DNA from: Agrypnus murinus
Taxonomy: Eukaryota; Arthropoda; Insecta; Coleoptera; Elateridae
DNA: 64,000 nt
Assembly: GCA_929113105.1 (NCBI GenBank)
Contig: OV816025.1
Span: 14,661,784 to 14,725,783 of the forward strand
Direction: 5' to 3'
The translations under genes were made by a program, and so were the position numbers. The notes beneath the pieces are model-generated. The model was not told the DNA's origin and searched no databases. It worked only from the letters and a program-made list of their open reading frames with translations. Positions 48,050 through 61,207 of the stretch are shown piece after piece (the stretch's first letter is position 1; every line of letters starts with the position of its first letter).

Positions 48050-50948
48050 AAATCGATGCCACTTTTTAGGTAATTACCGGCGTTCCAATTAATTCAGAAA
48101 TTTAATGATTTTATAATAACACCGGTTATGTTGAACGTGTTGTAACTACTTTGCTAAGTTAGCAGATGGTTACTATTTTAAAGATTTTATTTGTTTTGCT
48201 GTTTTTGAGCTCTGAAATCACGATGTGATATTAACTATAACATTGGCATCAACGAAGCGCTTGCTCTACTCAAGTTATTTCTTTTCTTTTCTTTATAATA
48301 AAGCATATTTATGGATTATTATTGATGTGCATTTGTAGTAGTTTAGTGGCATAGGAAGCTTTCAGGTATACAAATACGTGTTATCGGGAAGAGGTATCCA
48401 CATAGGTAGCTGTCGCAAATGTGTTTTGGAACTTTACAGATGTTGGCATTAGACTCGAGAGTTATTTAAAGTCGACTCGTGGCGCCTACTGAACAAGATG
48501 TCTTGTGAGAACTACGATCTCACACTAGTTAAGCGACAGCCGACCGAATTAACTGCGTTTAATTGTTGTATATCGTTTCCTAATTAGTGACCCGTTTAGT
48601 GAATAACACTTTATTACGTCCCAAAGAAAAAGATTAAAATAATCAGAAATTAACAAATCGTCCCTCGTTATATTCCTTTGTTCAGTCCCGTTATACCAGT
48701 AGATCCAATTATTCGGTTTCTCAAAATTCCAAATTGCACGTTTAGTGATAAAGTAGCTTGGAGCTGGATTTGTTGTATTCATCTGGATTTTCTTAATAAT
48801 ATGCATATGAAGTTAATAGTAACTGACCCATTGTTTATAATAGTTCCTTCGTTTTAAACAGAAGCATTGCTCAGATTTGTTGTTGAATGATACTGTAAAT
48901 ACCCTACTCTTCTATTCCTTTAATTCTTGATCTTAAATTACAAACATGATAGGAAAGCAATATATTCCCCACAAATTCTATTTAATTTAAGATACAAATC
49001 TTTATGTATATCTACAACTGGATAACTGGAAAACACAAGCAATTATGTTAAAATATTCTTTAAAGCCCGAAAGAAACTGAATTGCTTACCGAACTGTGCG
49101 AAATAAGTGGATTTCTATTTGCATATTGTACTGAATTGCATGAACTAAATTGAATTAAGGAAACAGAGATTGTAGTAAAATGGAAATGTTCGTCACTTAA
49201 TGAGATTGTAGCAATTTGGGAATTAAATAATATTATATTCTCAAGTTTAGCAAATATTTGCAATATCATAAGTTTAATTTTAACCAATCTACTTGAAAGT
49301 TAGAAATATAATTTATAGATTACAACATGATATTAGATATTTGAATTTGGCTTAAACTTGTGAAACGTTTTGAGACATATTTACCTACTTTCATTTGCAT
49401 ATATAATCTTAATTTTAAATCTTCAAAATTAAAATAAGAAAAATAATAAAGTTGTAACTATCTATCTTAGGACTAAAAATAACTTTCAAAGAAAATACAT
49501 GAATAATCTTCTTTCCCCAATCTTATAATAAAAAGTTTATTTATTTCCCCCGAGTCAAACAAGATTCGGCTGTTATTAACTGAAACATTGATCAGAACCC
49601 GATAGCTCGGACTTGATTAGATTTCAATCAGTCGTTGAATATGATATTATCCGATGTTCTTAGATTTTCGATTTTCTATCATTACATCTCAGGCTTTCAA
49701 ATCCGATCAGACTTACAGATTTATCGAATATAGAACCTTTTATATTACGAGTATATTTGTCATTTTCTGGAATTAACTAAGTCTAGCTTTTATTTAAGAT
49801 TTACTGCTCAATAGACTAATATACTTTTTTAGGTTTTATATGGATAAATTTTAAAATATTTATAAAATAGGGCATTATGACACATGTACGTGAAAGTACT
49901 ACTCTTTCATTTTTCTCGAAACGATTGGTTTATGGTAAGAAAGAAATATTGATAATTAAGTGTCCAGTACTTCGAGTATTCTACTACTAATTAGGTATAT
50001 TTAAAAGGAAATTGTCTTTATAGTGAGTATTTAAGAAGTATAGAATAATCAGTTATTAACGATTCCAAGACAATTTGGATTTTCATGCAATCTAAACTAG
50101 GTAACAGCAACTCGTCAAGTTTGTAAGGATGATTTTTATTATGAAATTCCTGAATAAATTGTCAATGCTTTTATTAATGATTTTAGTTTAGTCTATAACA
50201 GTGGGGATACGAGACTAGGATGTAAAGTTTTAACTACCGTATCGATAAACTAAGTAACCTTTATATTAATCCAGTTTATAGTAGTGGTTGTAAAATTCGA
50301 AGTTTGAATCTATGAAAATTTAAACAATTCATCTTTAATAGTGTTAATGACCTTCCTGATTAAAAGAAATCTGAAAGAAGCGTTCTATCCGTTATTTGCC
50401 TTGTTTTGGGTAATGAACAAAAGTTTTGCGATAAAGGATAATACTAAGAAACTTCAATTAGCCAGAGGAATTAGCGGATTTTAGTTGCTTCCGTGTGCAC
50501 GACAAATTAGGAGCATTGTTCACTCAATATTCAACATAAACAAAGATTTACATGTTTTGTTTTGTGGTAAGAAGACAAAATCTTTGTCATGTTTTAGCAG
50601 TGTTTTATAAAATTCAACGAAATATCTTGCCAGGTTGTTTGTTTAATGCAGAAAATGTAGCAATATTTCTGTAAAAATAAATTAGGTCAAAGATAATATT
50701 ATTATTTTTGTTCAATCAGTTTATAAATGTAGTCATATAGTTCTGTAGTTATTATTTCTAGTAAATTCAATGCATTGAAACATTTTATTTTTCAGAAAGA
50801 ATAAGAGCTAAAGCTTACTAAAGTGTTTTTAAAAAATAGCAAAGTGACGTTTGGGAACAGAAAATTACTCGTTTCATAATCTTTGAAGAGCTTTTAGAAT
50901 GTTTTTGCGTCATATTGATTTCATTTAAAAATTGATTGATATTAACTA
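48050..50948. other. AT-rich intergenic DNA
   Basis: No gene, RNA or clear repeat is seen. Short open frames lack motifs. Confidence 0.5.
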
Positions 50949-51969
50949 CAGTCGAACTTCTATATAACGTAGTCGATAAATCCCGAAAGAAAATTCGTTA
51001 TAGGGAAATTTCGTTATAAAGAAATATCACCTTTTTAAATATTATTTTAATACTTTAATTTTAATTCGAGTGATTCCGCAAACTGTAACGATTTTGTGAC
51101 GATGACGATGTGTTTAACTAATTGTCTTGATAATGATGCATTTTTGTCGTCAATTAAATGCACCCACTTTAAAACTGCTTCATCTACGTCGTCGTAAAAA
51201 TAAGTTCTAGCACGTTTTGCTGTAAGTTCACTAACTGATTTTAAAATTGATTCGCGATTTTTTATTATAATCTATAAACTACTGGCAGGAATTCCAAACT
51301 TTGCCGCCATGTCTTTCTTTTTTCTACACAGTTATCAATTTCCCGGAACACGTTAATTTTCTCAGTAATGGTTTAACACTTTCGCTTTGACTTTTTGTAC
51401 TACAGCTGCACACAAAACTAAAGTTAAAATAAAAATTTTGCAATGCAAGTTTTTAACTTTACGTAAATGCTAATTGAATTTTAATCTTTCTTATCTCCAT
51501 TTAGACAAGTAACAATGTGTATAATGCATCGAAGTTGAATCTTTCCTAGAACTCTCATTCAGGTAAATTTTCGGGAATCCCAGGTGAAAAAGTAAGAATG
51601 TAAAGATAAACCAGTTATAGGAGGCCTTTTAATGACAATTTTAACCCTTCTTAGAACTTCCATTTAAATGATTTACAAAATCCTTTTGAAAGGTTTACAG
51701 GTTTTTAAAAATGTGTGCAGGCTTCTTGGAAGATGGCTAAATTTATAATCTTTTACTGCTGCTAAGAAAGAAAGATTGATGCATAATACATATATTTACC
51801 TGGAAAAATTTATTTTAGTTTGGCCTAAAAAATTCGTTATATAGAAGTTTTACTTCGTTATTTAGAGACACTTTTATATGTATTTTTCTAAAAGGGTAGT
51901 GTACAGCACAAAAATTCGTTATATAGAGAAATTCGCTATATAGAAGTTTGTAATATAGAAGTTTGACTG
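50949..51969 (-). mobile_element. pogo/Tigger-like DNA transposon remnant
   Basis: The ends are CAGTCGAACTTCTATATAAC and, reversed, CAGTCAAACTTCTATATTAC. TA dinucleotides flank both sides. Subterminal TTCGTTATA motifs repeat at both ends. On the minus strand, around 51090-51310, broken frames give 'DMAAKFGIPASSL' and 'ESILKSVSELTAKRARTYF', resembling the CENP-B-type N-terminal DNA-binding domain of pogo/Tigger transposases. No DDE catalytic part remains, so it is an internally deleted dead copy of 1021 bp. Confidence 0.8.
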
Positions 51970-52274
51970 TATTTCTATTCTATTCTTCGATTCATATTAT
52001 TGACGATTTTAAATTCATATTTAACCTCATTTTAATTACGATCATTTACATACGATGTGGTGGCGCACAGTACATCAGTACATACAGTCATTTATAGCGC
52101 CGTTGACTCAGTTTAAAAATATTTTCTTAGCGACCCTTTGATTAGGAAAGAACTAGGAAATAAATTAACTAACTGAATTAACTTCCTGACTGAAATTAGG
52201 AGATATAAGTTGCTTGGAGTTAAAACTGACAACTATGTAGTGAAGCAATTCAAACTATAATTTGTCGATTTTCA

Positions 52275-53045
52275 TCACAGCAATTGATATGTGGACTGGT
52301 GCATTGTTGAGCATTGAAGGTGCATGAAGCAGTGCCTTTTTCGACAAATGTTTGACACTTTGTTTTTGATCTTATTGTGCAAAGGCTTCAATAAGTTCGC
52401 ATAATACTCGCCATTAATTTTTTTCCTTTTCAAGGTAGCCAATGAAGAGTATTCCTCGCGCATCCCAAAAATTAGTTACCATAAACATGCCTGTCCACGG
52501 AATTGTCTTTGACTTCGTTGGAGTTGGTTTACTAGTACATTGTTTGGTCTTAGGAGTGTTGTTGTGGACTCAACTCTCATTAACGGTTATGAATCGGTGC
52601 AAAGATTCTATTCATCTAACGTGCTGGTACCCAAACTTCTTTAGCCTATCGTCACTTTTGCAAAAAAGAATGTTTTCAACGCCCCAATTAATTTTTTTCG
52701 CCGCCTACGTAACTTTATTTAGCGCTCCCCAATATTTACAGAAGTTGCTTTCGCATCCCTGAATCATCCTAGCATCCACTGAGGGGCATTATCTCCCACT
52801 TTGGGAACACTGGTCTAGCGCTTTGCTTTGCCATACAAAAATATTCGTGTAAGATATTGCACACGTGTATTGATGTGTCAAAAGTCTCTGCTAACTCAGT
52901 CAGTGTCACTCTACGGTCTGTTACAACACTTTTGTGGATTATGCGGCCATTTCTGGCTTAATCACTTCAATGGAAAGTCCACTTCATCACTGGTCCGCTC
53001 CATTTTAAACTCAGCAAGCCAGCGCATGTGGATTTTATTTCTTTA
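52275..53045 (-). pseudogene. mariner transposase remnant
   Basis: On the minus strand broken frames give, in order, 'RVTLTELAETFDTSIH' and 'NILHEYF' (second helix-turn-helix), 'VHNNTPKTKQ', 'NFWDARGIL' and 'INGEYYANLLKPLHNKIKNK'. This is the conserved order around the second catalytic aspartate of mariner transposases, where it normally reads WD.(K/R)GI. Multiple frameshifts and stops separate the blocks. Inverted ends were not located. Confidence 0.8.
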
Positions 53046-53609
53046 AAAGGTACAAAAGATGCAAAGGTAAGTCGGTATGTTTCTATACATCTGCATGAAT
53101 GACAGGTAGACAAGCCCAGTATTGGAAAATCTGAAGTTTACCTGAACACCTCTTTATTTATTTATTTGTAATTTTTACAACCGGAAGTTTATTAAAAAAT
53201 AAGGTAAAATAATTTTCTGGTCAAAACGTCTGATTGGAAATGCTCTTCAAAAAAACAAACCAAATACAATTATAAACCTGCAATGTCATCTTTGTAACAT
53301 TTCTAAAGACGATTCCTGATTAAAGCACATTATTATTTATAACATGTAATGTACACATCTTTCTGTTGATACCATTATATTTCTTCTATTTGATTTGGCG
53401 ATCAGAAATCACCAAAAACGTTTAATACAGTGTTTAATTCATATGTTCTAGAACGTATATAAATACACAAAGTATAATATCGTGAAATTTAAAAAAAAGG
53501 TTACAGTCTTTAGCTACCATACAAACTTAAGTAAAAGGAAGAAGATACAGGGAGATGTACTAAACTCATCCATGTCGTATTGGTCGTCGACGTGCTAAAG
53601 CTTTACACA
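53046..53609. other. Intergenic, no gene seen
   Basis: AT-rich DNA without supportable features. Confidence 0.5.
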
Positions 53610-54358
53610 CAGTGACGGCGTCACGGTAGGGCAATGAGGGGCACACTGCCTCCCCCTGTCTTTTCCATAATGGCGCTTTTTGTTTATCTAAATATTTCAA
53701 GCATTATTATTTTTTATAACGATGCTATAACTTCTACACACGCGTGAGCATCAAATAACAAATGTGGCAACATTCTAGTCTAGTTACTCAGTAAATCCCC
53801 GCTGTGGCAGTGTTTGCTGCTCTGTGTTGACAGGTAATAAGGCTTGTAAACAGAGTCGGATATGGCGTATGTGATTATTGAATATTTTAAATATTTAGTA
53901 GGTACCTTAATTAGTGAGGCTTTAATTGTTCAAGTAGTTTTATGAAACATAAGTTATAACTTTAGTTTTGACGAGTGAATATAAATAGAAAAGGGAAATT
54001 GTCCATGGCGGAATTTTGGAAGTTACGTGAAAATTTTTTAAAGAATCACGTCACACTTCACATCTTAAAAAATTAGATTTAAAAGGGTTTCAAATTATAG
54101 GTACTTACTAATTGCACTACCAAGGTTTGAGGGTGTTACTATTTTCCGAACAAAGATGACAGTTTATTAAGTTTCGAAAATTTAATATGCCGCCATATTT
54201 GTGTCTACTGTATTATTAAACTTAGTAGTGTATTTAGCTTTGCTAGACCTTCAACATGTGTTACGGTTGCTCCCTTTTGTATCAAAAAATCGAAAGGGCG
54301 CCTCTCAACTATGGTGTATTTCCCCCTCCCATCACTGGTGATCCTTGCGCCGCCACTG
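53610..54358. mobile_element. hAT-like MITE (CAGTG-CGGCG ends)
   Basis: The left end is CAGTGACGGCGTCACGGTAG. The right end reversed is CAGTGGCGGCGCAAGGATCA. Both are followed by G-rich then CCCCC-rich segments. The 749-bp interior is non-coding. The flanking octamers (TTTACACA and ATCACGTA) match at only four positions, so the target duplication is decayed or misplaced. Confidence 0.55.
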
Positions 54359-57093
54359 ATCACGTACCATATAGCGAAGACCGAATACCGAACGTTAAAA
54401 TAATTTGACAGTTACTGAAATACCCTAAAAGTCTACATAAGTTTAATTTAATTGTACCTAATGAACCAAAACACGCTTTCCTTTTCCCCAATTTATTCAG
54501 GTCATGCTTACAGAGAGATATTTGAAATATATCCTTAGGTAGTTATATAAACTTTATTAACAGAAATGCGTAGGTAATAAACATTACATAAATGCGAAAA
54601 TCCCAAAGCGTAATTTCCATTCATTATATGTATAAGAACGAAGGTAGATGTGTAAGTAATTTTCTAAAGAGTCGTAAACATCACCAACCATTCGATGGGA
54701 CTGAAGTAGGTCATATAAATTACAGAGGCAAATATTTGGGAATCCCCTGATTTTGTATGTCAACTAGATTTGCTACATACTGCGAGAACACCCTAATTTC
54801 GTGGATTTTCGAGGATTTAGACTTGAGATATGGCATATACTGAGCCCGATAAATTGTGTGCAATGACTTAGGAAATATCTTCATGCAATAATAATAATAA
54901 CGTTCAGGCTAAATAAAGTAATGATCTGCAGTTTGTATCCTAAACTCGTCATCCAAATGTATCATTGTCTGATTTTCTAGAACCTGTTAGCAAACGAGAA
55001 TTGAATTGATGAAGCACAATGAAGCAAATACATAAGTACGCGAACACCGAAGATCTCGTATTTTCTAGAAAGATAAAAATCCGACCTTTCATCTCCACAG
55101 CTGCACCTTCCGAAGCATCCCTTTCTTAAATTTATCGTTCTCTTTTTAAACATCACGTCTCAACTTTAAAACTACCTATCATTTATTCGTTGAAACGTTA
55201 TCAATAAGTTTTCTTGCAGCTTATATAACAGATATCCGGTTTGCAACAAACATACGAAATGGAAATACAGTCGGAATTGCAGTTGGGTAATTATAGCAAA
55301 TAGGCATTACGCTACGAGAATGGGAGAGAGTGCCGTTTATCATTGTAATATGCCATATACAGTTAATTAGAATTAATACTAATGTATTTTGGACGTTTAT
55401 TAATTTGAATCCATTATCAACTATCACCGTAAAGAATTGTGGAATAAACACACAGGCGCGTAGAAGTGGATGATGGTGGATGATGGCTGAGTCCTCCCTT
55501 GCAGTAATTGCTTATCATGACTTTCTTTTTCAGAAAAATTCTAAATATCTATTTTTAAATAAATTGCGACAATGAATACTATCTGGCCGCTCTTTCAGTT
55601 TTGGCAAACTACTCTACCGGGTGTCCCACATCCATATTCTAACCTTATAGAATTTTTATTTAATAATTGATTTGATTGAAATTTAAAAAATTGAAATTCC
55701 GAATGAAAACGAATTTTTGGATGCATATGTGAACACTAACGCACTTCCGGGATTACCGGAAATTACACCAGCTGTTTCATATTTAGAACATTCGCATATT
55801 CTGTTAAAACAATAATTTAGCGTAACCCTTCTTTTACTACTGAAAATAAAAATGTATTTTGCTTCATTACAGCATATAATAGAAAATAATTCAACATCTT
55901 CTATGGATAATTGAAAGCATTATTACCTGTCCAGATAAAAATTATTAAAGCACCATATAAGTAGGGGGCATATTTAACTTTTCATTCTAATTAATTTACA
56001 ACAGATTTCATAAAAGTATATTACAAGCAGCAAAGGGTAGCCCGCAAAAAAAACTCCAGAAGGCTGACTGAAATATTTGATAACAGAATAATGATAACAA
56101 TTAATAAAACATATAGCTACTGACCACGGCCTATTTGATAAGTTATTTATGTACTTCCCAATAGTTTTCTCTGTCTATTAAAACAATCTGATTAATTTAT
56201 ATATTTAAAAGTATGTAATACATATCAACTCATTTTATTATTTTAATTATGAATGCAGATCATTGATACATAGTAGATGTTTTTAAATATATAATAGAAT
56301 CATTAGTTTTATTTTAACGAAAAAAAATCTTCCTAATAATTCTTCCATAATATCTTCTTGTATATAGTAAAACCGTTTAGAGATTTTAACACTTCCAGTA
56401 ATTAAGCCTTATCCACAATTAGTTTGTAACAGCTGGTACACCATCCATCTTCAAGTTTAATATCCTTACATTTAAAAGATCTAACATTTAAAAGTATACA
56501 AAAGCAGAATCTATTAGTCATTTCATTTAAATCTACAGCATAATAAACAGCAAGCCTGTTAACAATTTCTATTCAATTTTACATCGTACTTTTGAGATGT
56601 AACATCTACCCGTTTTCTAGGCATTCGAATTTGAACAGATCTATAACACGTTTTCTCATTTAATCATAATTAGGGACGACTTGAATAGCAAAATAGTAAC
56701 GATAAAAGCATAATATAAATGTTAAATGATCAAAACCCGTATACTGGCCAGATATAAAAGCCTCATGCGTTCAGGTAGCGCTAGACTATATCCCCTTCGA
56801 ACCTTTATCTTTTCCCCACCTTTTAAATTCATAAAAAGGTGTTAAAATAAGGTTTCTGCATAGCATTTTAATATATGAACCGAACTTATTTATGTATCGC
56901 ATTATTTAAAATCCACCTTATTACATCCAGTAACTCGATAATTTTCCTCAGCTTTCAGCTGTTTTCTCGGCGGTACGTGTAAACGGGATATAGAACGAAG
57001 TTCTAACTCTAGATTTCAGTCTCAGTGCAGCAACTGAACGCGTAACGCTTACCTCTCTTCGCATCCGTATTTAAACGTCTACAAGAAAAAAAT
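54359..57093. other. AT-rich intergenic DNA
   Basis: No gene is seen. The last ~150 bp are GC-richer with CTCAGTGCAG and CGTATTTAAACG and may be the promoter of the gene starting at 57094. Confidence 0.5.
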
Positions 57094-57847
57094 ATGTCAT
57101 TCGCAACTCAGCTTATTGATAACCTAAGGGATCTTGAATACAACTCGCAGCTACACGGTAATGCTCAAGCCATCTCGAGTGCTTTAAAACAATGTACCTC
57201 AGCTATATGAAGAATCCATAGAGCACTGGAAAAAGAAACATCTATAGGGGTTAAGAATCATCTATCAACCCGCCTGGCCCAAGCGACATCATATAGGGAG
57301 ATTATTAAAACCTTAAAAACTGTAGGTGGAAGCAATAGTCAGCGAAAAGAGACAGATCGCGATCGCGTGAAGTGGGCTGATATGAAATCAGCATTTAAGG
57401 GACGCATGCGAACTGCTGTAATAACTAACACCAAGCATATCGAGCCGAAGGCTTTCATGGAGGACTGCTCGGCCATTTTTCAGAGACGTATTCTAAATGC
57501 GTTGAAGAAAGATGTGTCATTAAAAGTGAACACAGCTTTAACAGGCGTGTTCGAAGTCAAAAAAGGGGATACCATTATAGAAGAAGTAAAGTATATAAAC
57601 ACCAAAAATGCAGCCATATACCAAGACAGTAATTTAGCCCAATGGTTCAAGATCAATATTCAAGATCCTATCCTTAAGGATCTCGAAGAGTTTCAAGTAA
57701 GTATAGAAATTGTAGAAAGTTAGAAATAAACTAACTCACGCATATTTCTTCATATAGCAAAAAGATAGCGGGTGGACGCTTAAATCAGTCGTTAACCTCC
57801 AGCTCAATATCAGTAAGTATACCCAGCAGCTCGGCTCATCCTATTAA
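57094..57847 (+). pseudogene. Virus-like element gene, left-arm copy (PolB N-terminal-type domain)
   Basis: ATG 57094 opens a frame broken by TGA at 57208-57210 (codon 39) and open afterwards. Exon 1 ends at CAA 57696|GTAAGT. A 61-nt intron ends CATATAG, and exon 2 (57758-57847) stops at TAA, for about 230 codons. Blocks such as 'FKGRMRTAVITN', 'AALTGVFEV'-like strands, 'NTKNAAIY', 'LAQWFKINIQDPIL', 'DLEEFQ' and 'DSGWTLKSVVNLQLNISKY' match the domain usually found at the N-terminus of virus-like DNA-polymerase proteins in insects and cnidarians. Here it ends soon after, as a short stand-alone protein. The function is unknown. AATAAA signals follow near 57988-58003. Confidence 0.65.
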
Positions 57848-58147
57848 ATCTGAAGCTCAACATAAAATCACATAATACAGCGAGTGTACTTGAGATCCTC
57901 TACTAGTGTTCGAAGAGATACAAAACTTGTTTAAAAGTGCTTAAAATGTATATAATTTAAATAATTGTTCTCATATTTATCCTGTGTTAATAAAACTCAA
58001 TAAATGTTTTATTGTTTTTTATTTTATTTTTATGTTTTATTCTGTAAGTTACTGCAAGTCTACGGTTAATCAACTTATGCATTGCATTCGATGACCTAGG
58101 GCTACAAATTAATCTGATGAAATTTCATCCGGAATATATAAACAATA

Positions 58148-58219
58148 GGGCTCGTCCAGGATCTGAACCCGAGACCTCTCACACCCTAAACGATAATCAT
58201 ACCTTTAGACCAACGAGCC
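58148..58219 (-). tRNA. tRNA-Pro(AGG)-like, left arm
   Basis: The 72-nt cloverleaf has a perfect acceptor stem (GGCTCGT/ACGAGCC), A-box TGGTCTAAAGG, anticodon loop TTAGGGT (AGG) and B-box GGTTCAGATCC. The anticodon stem has an A-G mismatch at its top and a T-G pair, so function is uncertain. The sequence otherwise follows eukaryotic tRNA-Pro closely. No CCA is encoded. Confidence 0.8.
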
Positions 58220-59041
58220 AGTTATATATGGAAAAATTTTGCTTCGAGAAGATTAGTATGTTTCTCATTACATCTGAATAATATAAAATATAGAACCGAT
58301 CTTGGTACAAGCATTTTCAAAATTTGACATGTTTTAGCTAAAATTATAGGTCGCTTTCCCCTTATACACAACATTATTAACAGATTTATTTATTATACGA
58401 TTTAACTCGAGTAATGCAATTACGTGAGTACCCAGCGTGAAAGTAAATATTGCGATTATGTATTATACAATTTTACAGTGTTGAATAGAATATTTGGCAA
58501 AACAAACCTTACAAGGCATTCAATCGGCTGACCGAAGAACAATTTGACAATTAACATCAGTTAACATTCTGAATATACTAAAATTATATGGCGTATATAA
58601 TAAATTAAAACTTATTATTATAAATTTATAGAGCGCGACATATTTTTCAAATTCTATTCTCTCTATAAAACAACCCGGCTATTGGAGACATAAATCACTC
58701 TAAAATATTATTATCAAAAAAATTAAGAAATGTATTGCTTGTTATAATTCGCGCGCGTAAGGGTATTCTACCCAAAACTCTGCAGGTTCACCTCTTCTAA
58801 AAATATTTAAATTAATCAATCGCTTTATGAAATCCATAGAGAATTATGCAATCTTATTAAATAAGTCTAGAAACAGATTTATACCAGAACGTTTACTGAG
58901 GCAGAGAGAGGTTGAGAAATAAGAAGCTTTTATAGAATGTATTTCGTTTATTTTGTCATCATATCAAAAATATCATATTACATATAAATACTATTGCAAT
59001 ACGACTATATTATATAGTACAACTAGAAATTAAATATTTAC

Positions 59042-60053
59042 TTATTCTATGATTTTTCTCTCTTTAAGCTCTGTGATGACTGAAATTATTTCGTTTTCGT
59101 TTTCGAGACTGCTGCTAAGAGCTTTCTTTACATACAACAGACGAAGTCGGTCCACTAGTTGATCAGGCGTACTCTGACGTATCCAATCCGATTTCATCTT
59201 GTTTAACTTTTTGGGAAGACTGATCCCAAAGTCTGTCATTCTATATAAATTAGGCGTTGTGTCTAGTCTTTCTTATGAGCATTAGTAAGTGATATTAGTT
59301 TCATATAGTTGTCGATATCTTCCTCTGTTGGACTAGGAGAGCTTATTCGTTTAAGCGTTAGTAAATTAAAAAGGCCGGATGTTCCATTGAAAAGTTTGTT
59401 TTTAATTGAAATATCTTTTCCCTGAAACTGTACTCGCGAACAACCAAATCGCCACTCATCGATGTCGTTATATAGAGCGTACCTAGTTTTGTCTACGTTT
59501 TGTTTTCTCCGCTAGCTAATAATGCTCTATAATAGTTAGAGAATTCGTGATAATCTTTTAAGCTAGAATCGCATTCTTCTTCTTCCTCATCAGCAGATGT
59601 AACGGGAGATGATTTTTCAAGCTCTGGTGAGAGATTGATAGCAACGGTCTCCGATCGCGGTATAACACGATTATCATGAGGTTCTGCTTTATCACAGTGA
59701 AAGTAGGCTAATTTCTTACGTATAGCATTACGAGCGTTTATTATTTCATCATCATTATCATCGTCCTCGCATCTTATTTCTTTATTGGCTTCTATAGCAC
59801 AGGATTCATTGGTGTGCATACGTTTCAGATTCACGTCTTTAAATATTACATTATTTCTAGGTGATGTCTCATTGTCAACAACTATGGTATTATGAACTGT
59901 TTTCAAATGACTTCTATAGTTATCGAAACGTGTAAAATACTTTAAACAAATAGAACACTGAACTTTATACCCCTGGTGTATCTTCAAATGACAAGCAAAC
60001 CCTGATCATAAAACGCTCATGCAACATATGTCACACTCGCGTCGCCGGTTCAT
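59042..60053 (-). pseudogene. C2H2 / 'LVDRLRLL' protein gene, left-arm copy
   Basis: ATG 60053 starts a frame with a TGA at 60006-60008 (codon 16). After it come two C2H2 fingers (CDIC...H-x4-H, then CSICLKYF...H-x4-H), a polar acidic middle (DDDNDDE, EEEEE) and a stop at 59493 after a 1-base difference from the right arm. Further blocks in other frames, 'RFGCSRVQF'-like and 'NGTSGLFNLLTL', lead to the C-terminal frame 59042-59239 with 'DQLVDRLRLLYVKK' and 'NEIISVITELKE'. I recognise this C-terminal module as recurrent in virus-like multicopy elements of insects and cnidarians. Its function is unknown. A ~46-bp deletion relative to the right arm removes part of the linker. Confidence 0.6.
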
Positions 60054-60080
60054 ATCGACTAATAATTGATCATGAACTCC

Positions 60081-60090
60081 TATTTATATA
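60081..60090 (-). promoter_or_regulatory. TATA box of the left C2H2 gene
   Basis: TATATAAATA on the minus strand, 28 bp before ATG 60053; same arrangement in the right arm. Confidence 0.55.
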
Positions 60091-60140
60091 ACATGTTCTT
60101 CAGGTCACTCTTAATTAACCCTGGCGCTACGTCCATCATT

Positions 60141-60600
60141 AAGGGAGAAGGGTGATATATTTGTATAATTTAAATGAAGGATAAAGGAAGAAGGGTGATA
60201 TACATGTATAATTTAAATGAAGAGTGAAGGGTGATATACATGTATATCACCCTTCTTCCTTCATCCTTCATTTAAATTATACATGTATATTACCCTTCAC
60301 CCTTCATTTAAATTATACGTGTATATCACCCTTCACCCTTCATTTAAATTATACATGTATATCACCCTTCACCCTTCATTTAAATTATACATGTATATCA
60401 CCCTTCTCCCTTTATTCTTCATTTAAATTATACATGTATATCACCCTTCTCCCTTCATCCGTCATTTAAATTATACATGTATATCACCCTTCTCCCTTTA
60501 TCCTTCATTGAAATTATACATGTATATCACCCTTCTCCCTTCATCCTTCATTTAAATTATACATGTATATCACGCTTCTCCCTTCACCCTTAATCATGCT
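60141..60600. repeat. ~59/41-bp minisatellite with internal inversion
   Basis: Units contain TATCACCCTTC, TTCATTTAAATTATACATG and repeat about eight times from 60240. At 60147-60245 two to three units run in the opposite orientation, meeting at a palindrome GGGTGATATACATGTATATC. The open frame 'LHLNYTCI' across it is a repeat artefact. Confidence 0.85.
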
Positions 60601-61123
60601 ATTTGTAGGCAGCCATCTTGGATTACAGGAATCTCGTACTGATGGTATTTGGGGTATAAAAGAAATTTGTATGTGACGCTATTATGTCTACCCTGAATGC
60701 CTGCAAATCCTCGTGTAAGAGAATCAAGTGCTGGTTCTAAACTAGGTATCCCTGAATGCTTGTAGCTGTCATCTGATTACGTCATGCTCTCCATAGCTCT
60801 ACCGAAGAGATCTATTGATAAAGTTACTAGATTAGAGAAACAGAAGCAAAAACATTATTATTATTATTATTATTATTACTCATAACCAGGGTTTCTCAGT
60901 TATTTATCGAAGCATTAAACCGTGCCAAGGGTGAATTAAGGATGATCGATAAGATAACGGTCATCTAGCCAAGGTTAATTAAGGATGGAGAATGATCGAT
61001 AGATGATGATAGACGTAGTGCTAGGGTTAATTAATGATGAAGGCGGGTCGTGCCATGATGAATTCATGCTGAACAACGTCTAGCCAGGGTTAATTAATGA
61101 TGAAGGCAGATCGACAGGGTGAT
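60601..61123. other. Spacer between the inverted arms
   Basis: No gene is seen. It holds an (ATT)n run at about 60856-60880 and four diverged units built on AGGGTTAATTAATGATGAAGG (about 60960-61100). The last merges into the right arm, suggesting subterminal repeats of the element. Confidence 0.55.
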
Positions 61124-61170
61124 GATTGACGTAGCGCCAGGGTTAATTAAGAGTGACTTGAAGAACATGT

Positions 61171-61180
61171 TATATAAATA
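61171..61180 (+). promoter_or_regulatory. TATA box of the right C2H2 gene
   Basis: TATATAAATA, 28 bp before ATG 61208. Confidence 0.55.
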
Positions 61181-61207
61181 AGAGTTCATGATCAATTATT
61201 AGTCGAT

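Larger units (their letters stand above)
57310..60140. repeat. Long inverted repeat, left arm
   Basis: Reverse complement of 61124-64000 at a few percent divergence. The right copy has ~46 extra bp near 62010-62056. The arm contains the polymerase-associated gene, the tRNA-Pro-like sequence and the C2H2 gene. Its outer boundary is unknown because the partner arm runs off the window. Confidence 0.9.

Noticed and set aside
60224..60469. 81-codon 'LHLNYTCI' frame
   Set aside because: Product of the minisatellite.
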